DNA of 64,000 nt. It comes from Mesotaenium endlicherianum (Eukaryota > Streptophyta > Zygnematophyceae > Zygnematales > Mesotaeniaceae). Below are positions 58,722-64,000 of this stretch, in pieces (the stretch's first letter is position 1; every line of letters starts with the position of its first letter). Location of the stretch: positions 60,594 to 124,593 of the forward strand of contig WELA01006442.1 of assembly GCA_009602735.1 (NCBI GenBank). Direction: 5' to 3'. The notes beneath the pieces were generated by a model, which saw nothing but the letters and a program-made list of their open reading frames with translations, had not been told where the DNA came from and did no database searches. The position numbers were made by a program, and so were the translations under genes.

Positions 58722-59220
58722 GATTCATGGAGAGTTCCTATACAGGGAAGCTTTTGGGTACAGATGCTTTTGCACATGCATGGGAAGGAGAAAATAATTA
58801 CTGTTTTCCCCCTCCTCAAATGGCATGGGCTGTAGTGCTGCATGCTCAGAAGAGCAAAGCATGTTGTACTTTGGTACTACCAAAGTGGGGATCCGCTTGT
58901 TGGTGGCCATGTTTCCAGCTTCCAACCAAGACAATGGATGCCACAGGTGAAGGACTGGGTATGCCTAGGACACAGCACTGGGTGTTTACAACCAGGGTCA
59001 GATGCAAAAGCTTTCTCAAACAAAGGATATCCATGGTGTGAAATAATTGCATTAAGAATAGCCTATTAGATTGGTGGGGGAAGGGCTGCAGATGAGATAA
59101 TAAACAGAGATCGTGAGCTCAGGATGCTTCAACACAAGAGAATAGAGGTTTCATTTGGGTCTGTCAGCCAGGGCACACTTAGGACATACAATTTCTACTA
59201 GAAGAAGTTCAGGGATGGTG
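58722..59220 (+). pseudogene. RT/RNase H C-terminal remnant of DIRS-like element
   Basis: Contains GTDAFAHAWEGENNYCFPPP and, shortly after, TLVLPKWGSACWWP, the signature at the end of RT/RNase H in DIRS-like elements. The frame then changes near 58900 to a second frame (SSFQPRQWMPQVKDW) and there are stops at about 59068 and 59200. The link to the recombinase downstream is in order but broken. Confidence 0.7.
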
Positions 59221-59263
59221 CCAGTTAAAAGGGCTGAAGAGTCTACCTGCATCTGAGAAGGAC

Positions 59264-60082
59264 ATGATCAATATCCTGTATTCTGAAGTATCTTGGTCAG
59301 TATTCAACCTCACTTCAGCAGCCATAGGCACAGTTCAGAGGCTGGTCAAACAGCCCAATCCTTTAGTGGGCAGAGAGATGCAAATGATTGGAGAGACAGC
59401 CAACAGGACCCTGCCAAAGCCAAAAAACACTAAGAGGCCTATAGCCCCACCAAAATTGGCTGATTTATTACTGTGGTATGCAAGAGACAAAGCACCTCTA
59501 GCAGATCTCATGAAAGCAATTTGTCTGGTACTGATGTATGACGGATTCCTGAGATATTCCGACTTAGCACAGTTGAAGATCAAAGACACATAGATGGAGG
59601 AGGTGGAAGGCATCAGACCGATCTGGCTTTGGTTGGCAAAGGCCAAGAATGACCAACATAAGAAAGGAAAATGGATGCCCATCTTCCACACTAGGAGCAA
59701 GTGGTCTCCTGTGTTGCTATTTAGCAGACAAATGGCTGAAGCTCCCACATACCATCTGGAGGATCACATCATGCAAGAGGTTAATAATAGAGGTGAGTTG
59801 TCAGGTAGAGCACCTTCCTATCATGTAATTAGAAAATGGTGTGTGGAATGTTTTGGGCATGTGGGGCTTGGAGTAAAAGAGATGGGGACCCACTCTTTGA
59901 GGAAAGGAGCTGCCACTATTGCAACTAACTTAGGAGTATCTGATAGACTGCTAAATGAACTGGACAGATGGAGATCAAATAAAGCAAAATTAGCATACAT
60001 TGTGGACTTGAATGCTTCTGTACTAGCTGCAGCAAACATCATAGACATTTTTGATGAATCGGAAAAGGCAACATACTCTTAG
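59264..60082 (+). pseudogene. Tyrosine recombinase (phage-integrase fold), one in-frame TAG
   Basis: About 273 codons in one frame, interrupted only by TAG at 59591-59593. The first catalytic Arg is in YDGFLRYSDLAQL, the H-x-x-R motif in GTHSLRKGAA, the Trp of box II in DRWRSN and the nucleophilic Tyr probably in KLAYIVD. These residues define the family that joins element circles to target DNA in place of a DDE integrase. A start at 59264 is only the first Met; the domain may begin further upstream. Confidence 0.82.
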
Positions 60083-60394
60083 AGGCAGATTGAGCAAGCT
60101 TTTAAGAGGAAAATACTAGATAGCAAATGAGTAGGCAGCAATAAGCACCCTCAGGATAGTATTGCCAATGTGAGGAATGTAAGCTCAAAAACAGCTCTTA
60201 GTTTTCCCTTGTTTGTGTTTACGCCTACTCTACTCCCCCTGCCCTCTTAAGCCTATCCTACTCACTGCAGCCTATCCACACCTGACACCACTTCATAGCA
60301 CATAAAATCATTACTAGAAGCCTCCATTACTGCACCCCCCTTTGTTCTCCCTTCACTCCAGCACCCTCCCCACCAATATGTATGCCATTCTTGC

Positions 60395-60590
60395 ATTCTC
60401 TTTTCTATTTTTTTTCTTCTAATAAAGCCAGATTCTATCTCTGTCTCTCTCACTAATATAAAACTCTATATATAGATATCTTCTATAAAAATATCACTAC
60501 AAGAACACATCTATATATCTACTCACACATATATACAAAAATACATACTTATAATAAATGAATCATAGAGATTTTGCAACATTTTCAAAA
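60395..60590 (+). repeat. Direct repeat (copy 1) downstream of recombinase
   Basis: Matches 61525-61708: shared AATAAAGCCAGATTCTATCT, CTCACTAATATAAAACT, CACTACAAGAA and AAATGAATCATAGAGATT. Confidence 0.85.
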
Positions 60591-60713
60591 TATGAATTTA
60601 ATTTGCAATTAAATTCAAGTTTGAAAACGCATGCAGAATCGAGATTCTGCAGTATTTTCAAAATGTGAATTTAATTTGCAATTAAATTCAAGTTTGAAAA
60701 CGCATGCAGAATC
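60568..60713 (+). repeat. Two tandem 73-bp units
   Basis: 60568-60640 and 60641-60713 differ at a handful of bases. Each holds the near-palindrome GAATTTAATTTGCAATTAAA and ends CATGCAGAATC. Confidence 0.9.
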
Positions 60714-61008
60714 GAGATGAGAAAGAGGCGGGCATATTATGTTCGCCATACTTAGAATTTATCCTTTTCTCTCTCATCTCCTCACGAGAAGAGAGCTCTG
60801 TGCTCTCTTCTCCACACCTATATATGCAAGCACTGAGCACGCTCTCAGCATGCAAGTGCTAACTTATAGAATTGAGTGCTTTCGAATCCCTCCCACCCAC
60901 CCACACATAACCAGCACATAGCACACACTGCAGATCACAATAACATATAAGATCAAAATTGTACACCACATACTAACATGACCCTGATGCATATGAGCAG
61001 TGGAAGGG

Positions 61009-61100
61009 GCAGCAGTGCTGCCCAGAGAAGTGAAGCAGCAGTGCTGCACAGAGACACTAAGCAGCAGTGCTGCCCAGAAACAGGAAAGCAGCAATGCTGC
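61009..61100. repeat. Palindromic minisatellite, four units
   Basis: GCAGCAGTGCTGC at 61009, 61035 and 61061 and GCAGCAATGCTGC at 61088, a period of 26-27 bp. Each unit contains the palindrome GCAGCxxTGCTGC-like core. Confidence 0.85.
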
Positions 61101-61524
61101 CCCAAAAATGTTTGCAACTTATATCAAAGTTAAGAGGATAGCTAATGTGTGTATACTAATAGAGATTCTGGAAGTGTACCGCAATAGCTTGTAGCAACCA
61201 GCGATAGATGCAAACAAATGTGAAGTAGAACCCAAATGCAAGTCAGTTCTCAAATCATGACCATTAGAAGTATATAAATTGTAGAGGCAACTTATGAAAT
61301 TTTAGCTGCCCAGGAGAAGTGATGAGATCAAGAGAAATTGCAATGAAGCATTAATGCAGTAGCCGCAGCACTATGGTACAAAGAAGAAGAGAAGATATGA
61401 AGCTTAGCCCTATCAGTATATAGACTAAGGTATTGAGTACATTTGCAGCTGAGATAGCAAGACCCATGGTAGCTGTAGCTCTCTACCTCTATCTCCCAAT
61501 TTTCCTATTACCTAGCACTCACTC

Positions 61525-61708
61525 TCTTTTCTATCACTTTTCTTCTAATAAAGCCAGATTCTATCTCTATCTCTCTCACTAATATAAAACTACATATAAA
61601 TATCTTCTATGAGAATATCACTACAAGAATATATATCTACTCACAGATATATACAAAAATATTTATTTATAGTAAATGAATCATAGAGATTCTGCAGCAT
61701 TTTCAAAG
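61525..61708 (+). repeat. Direct repeat (copy 2) downstream of recombinase
   Basis: Second copy of 60395-60590. It ends close to the repeat D fragment and may mark the right end of the DIRS-like element. Confidence 0.85.
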
Positions 61709-61736
61709 CTGCACTGAACTTTTATATCGGGTTTTA

Positions 61737-61803
61737 ATCGAGGCGATGCACTGTCGAATTTGTCGTACCTTCTCAACATCAAACAGCGAACGATCGAGAC
61801 CAG
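61737..61803 (-). repeat. Repeat D fragment
   Basis: Reverse-complement match to 21620-21690 (CGTACCTTCTCAACATCAAACAGCG). It lies about 570 bp upstream of the coiled-coil gene start. Confidence 0.75.
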
Positions 61804-62369
61804 GGTTCACGACCGAACGAAGCAGTCTCTCAGCGTTAAGACACAGACGTTCGAAGTCGTCCTAAAGTATATATTGTGCCAGTAGCCCCCCTGCTCGCTC
61901 GCAGTTGTTGGCGGGTCGGGGCGCAGCTGGATGCCAGAGCATCTCGGTCACCGCCCTTCCTGGACCCATGCCAACGGCAACATTGAAAGCACATCAGCTG
62001 CCTCGGGCGCTCGCCCCGGGCCTTCTTTCGCATCTTTCGGGAGGCTTTTCAAATTGCATGTCTAACGTTTCTTCTGCGACCCCAACAGGTGTGACTGCAT
62101 GTGGGGCATTGAGTAGCATACAGAAGTTAGAAGTCTTCGCGCCCTGTCCCCATCAGCCATCTCCATCATTAGTTTGCGTGAGTGCATATACACGGGCCTG
62201 TTTATTCTTCCATCTGCTGATATTGCAGTTTTCTCCGCGTTTCGCGCGTGGTCTTGTGATTTGTTAGTCACGTCAAAGGAGAGACTCTTAGAGTCAAAGA
62301 TGTGCAGGTGATGGGACAAAGCTCAAGCATTAGAAAGAATCAGAGTGCGCAGAAATTCTCTTGAACAGA
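61804..62369. other. Upstream region of the coiled-coil gene
   Basis: Contains an ORF at 61905-62267 of low credibility and no clear TATA box. Presumed promoter and 5' untranslated region by position only. Confidence 0.3.
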
Positions 62370-63860
62370 ATGCGTTCTTCCCAGCCTCCTCTGTTCCCAC
62401 GCACTTCCTTGCCTTACCGAATCCGTCAGTTTAGCCTCAACGACGTAAGTCTGATCCGAAAGTGCAGATGTGTTGCCGCAACAGTTACCTCCTTCTCACT
62501 GCAAATTTGATGTTTTCTGAGTACATTGTCTTTGATCCAACTGAGAACAAGTTACTTTTTTTCCTGTACGTTTTCTCAGTTAAGTATAGGCCACGTACTT
62601 TCCGGCTTACAATCTAGATTCTACGCCTGCCGTTCACACAGTGTTCTGCCTTTACATCTCTCACTAGGTAATGATCAGCTTCCTTTTGAAGGTGCATGGA
62701 TGCTGGAGCAATAGACACATGTTGATTGTTTAGCTCATTATGCATTGCTGCAGGAGAAGGAGAATCGTGAGGCACGTGGCCCACCAGCAGGCAAGAAGAG
62801 AAAGCTCAGTAGCGTGGAATCGGGAGTCATGACCCACAGCTCCATACCCACCGCAATTCCCAGGAGACAAACCCTTGGAGCGAGAGCTGCAGATATCAAT
62901 GTCAAGCCATCGGCCGGGGCTGCTGCAGCCTCGGTCAGGGGGTTAGAAGAGAAAGTGCTGGCTCCCCTACCCCCGCTCCATCAGGTCAGTCTGCTAATGT
63001 ACAAGACAGCCGGCTGCAGGCAATTGCTGCATGCCACCCCTGCATTGCAGGCCTGTCTGCACTTGTGCCACTTTTGCATTTGTGACTGCAACTAGGATCC
63101 ATCTTGTCACAAAAGTGCCACAAATTGAATTGCTCAAGTTTCGAATCATGGAGCTCTTTAAAGCCTGCAACAGTAGTATTGGCTGGGGGGAAGTGAATGT
63201 GATATAAAAGAACAACATGAAAAATTAAAAGCAGGGCTTGTCCAGGAGGGCCTCTCACGTGAAAGACATCTTCCCCGAAAGCAATCTCCCCAGATATGAA
63301 AACACACAGTTTGATGCATATACATAGCTCCGTCCACTCGTCCCCTCCTGTGGGCAGATCGAGCGCGAGGAGAAGGTGAGGGAGGAGAATGACCCCGTGG
63401 CGGCGTATGACGTCGGCAAGCTCCTCACGCAGAGGACCTCCGGAAAGAGCAAGTTCGACTACAAGGTACCCGCCCGCCCGCTCGCCCGCCCGCACGCCCG
63501 CTGCCCGCCTGCCTGCCTGTGTGCCTGCGTGCTGCGTCTGCGCGTGTGCGCTCCCAAATGCATGCGCGCATGTGCAGGGCAAGAGCAGGCCTAGGCACGA
63601 GCGACGAGGGCACTCACGACGAAATAAGTGTGTGCCTCCTTGTGAGTTTGTGCATGTGTGTGTGTGCTTGCTTGTGCGTGTGCGCGTGCGTGTGTGCGTG
63701 CGCACGTGCGAGCAGGGCAAGAGCGAGCAGCAGTCGGAGCTCATCAAGCAGCTGAGGGGGGCGGTGCGCGCCTTCCAGGCCAGGGAGGAGCAGCTGGAGA
63801 AGGAGGTGCACGACGTCAAGGTGCTGGCGCTGGACGAGGCTGCCGCCCACCAGAGCCGAG
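62370..63860 (+). CDS. Coiled-coil protein gene, first four exons (continues beyond window)
   Basis: Exons 62370-62444, 62754-62984, 63358-63465 and 63716-63860 join in one frame. The first three introns are phase 0 with good sites (GAC/GTAAGT, CTGCAG/G, CAG/GTCAGT, GGGCAG/A, AAG/GTACCC, AGCAG/G); the last exon ends in phase 1 at GAG/GTGGGC. The protein starts MRSSQPPLFPRTS, has a basic KKRKLSS cluster that could be a nuclear signal, then a low-complexity Ala-rich part, then charged heptad-like helices (IEREEKVREEN; ELIKQLRGAVRAFQAREEQL). This suggests a coiled-coil cytoskeletal or nuclear protein. No motor or other catalytic domain is reached, so a family cannot be named. GC content of exons 3-4 is far above the rest of the window. 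Confidence 0.72.
63466..63715 (+). repeat. Simple repeats inside intron 3 of the coiled-coil gene
   Basis: A CCCG/CCTG-rich run (63466-63540) followed by TG/GTGCG alternation (63640-63712). Confidence 0.8.
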
Positions 63861-64000
63861 GTGGGCGGCGCTCTTCGTCCCAATTGACTGCTCCTGTCCT
63901 CTTCCTCTCCATTTCACTTTCCCTCTGCCTCTCCGTCTGTCTCTCCTCCCCCTCTCTAACTCTCACTCTGCTTCTGCTCTGTCTCTCTCCCCACCCCCCC

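Larger units (their letters stand above)
58714..61708 (+). mobile_element. DIRS-like (tyrosine-recombinase) retrotransposon, 5' truncated
   Basis: Order: C-terminal end of RT/RNase H, tyrosine recombinase, then non-coding DNA with a repeat present at about 60395-60590 and again at 61525-61708. Such a pair with unique DNA between resembles the B1-A2-B2 part of split direct repeats in PAT/Ngaro-type elements. The 5' end, with A1, gag and most of RT, is missing where copy 3 of family A ends. Confidence 0.6.

Noticed and set aside
60568-60713. CRISPR-like array
   Set aside because: Only two tandem units without unique spacers, in a eukaryotic retroelement.

Overview
This is eukaryotic nuclear DNA made mostly of transposable elements. 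Two spliced gene models with GT-AG introns lie at 33.0-34.8 kb and from 62.37 kb to the right edge. The host cannot be named from sequence alone. The mixture of chromodomain Ty3/gypsy elements primed by a tRNA-iMet-like site (TGGTATCGGAGC), DIRS-like, piggyBac-like and Ty1/copia-like elements and TRIM-like miniatures suits an alga, plant or related protist. There are no bacterial-type operons. Most element ORFs carry stops and frameshifts, so they are annotated as broken.

Left block (1-21.5 kb) is a nest. Copy 1 of chromovirus family A (minus strand, cut by the window edge) abuts the 3' LTR of a different Ty3/gypsy element, B (minus strand, 5.1-21.5 kb), whose integrase is followed in frame by a PHD finger. 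Copy 2 of family A (plus, 9385-18195) sits inside B, flanked by the 5-bp duplication TATAT. Family A has two notable traits. The gag-pol junction carries a U UUA AAA slip site followed by a perfect 9-bp stem. A third ORF of about 570 codons lies between pol and the 3' LTR, behind two extra copies of the polypurine tract.

Middle block (21.5-32.7 kb) holds a dispersed repeat D (two inverted copies with alternating purine-pyrimidine tails), two solo family-A LTRs and two older LTR fragments. It also holds a TRIM-like miniature (24597-25104), a piggyBac-like deletion derivative between TTAA sites (25385-27399) and a decayed gag-like remnant with a CCHC knuckle.

Right of that, a five-exon gene of unknown function (33006-34827) is followed by a second chromovirus family E. 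E is present as a 3' LTR with a pol remnant that lacks the integrase core, plus two solo LTRs in opposite orientation. AT-rich DNA with a copia LTR-gag remnant (45607-46591) and tandem repeats follows.

Right block (50.4-64 kb): copy 3 of family A (minus, 50461-58713) retains a readable chromodomain and the third ORF. Its 5' LTR is cut off after 54 bp, where a DIRS-like element begins (end of RT/RNase H, tyrosine recombinase, repeats resembling split direct repeats). After a small piece of repeat D, a gene for a coiled-coil protein starts at 62370 and runs off the window with consistent splice phases.
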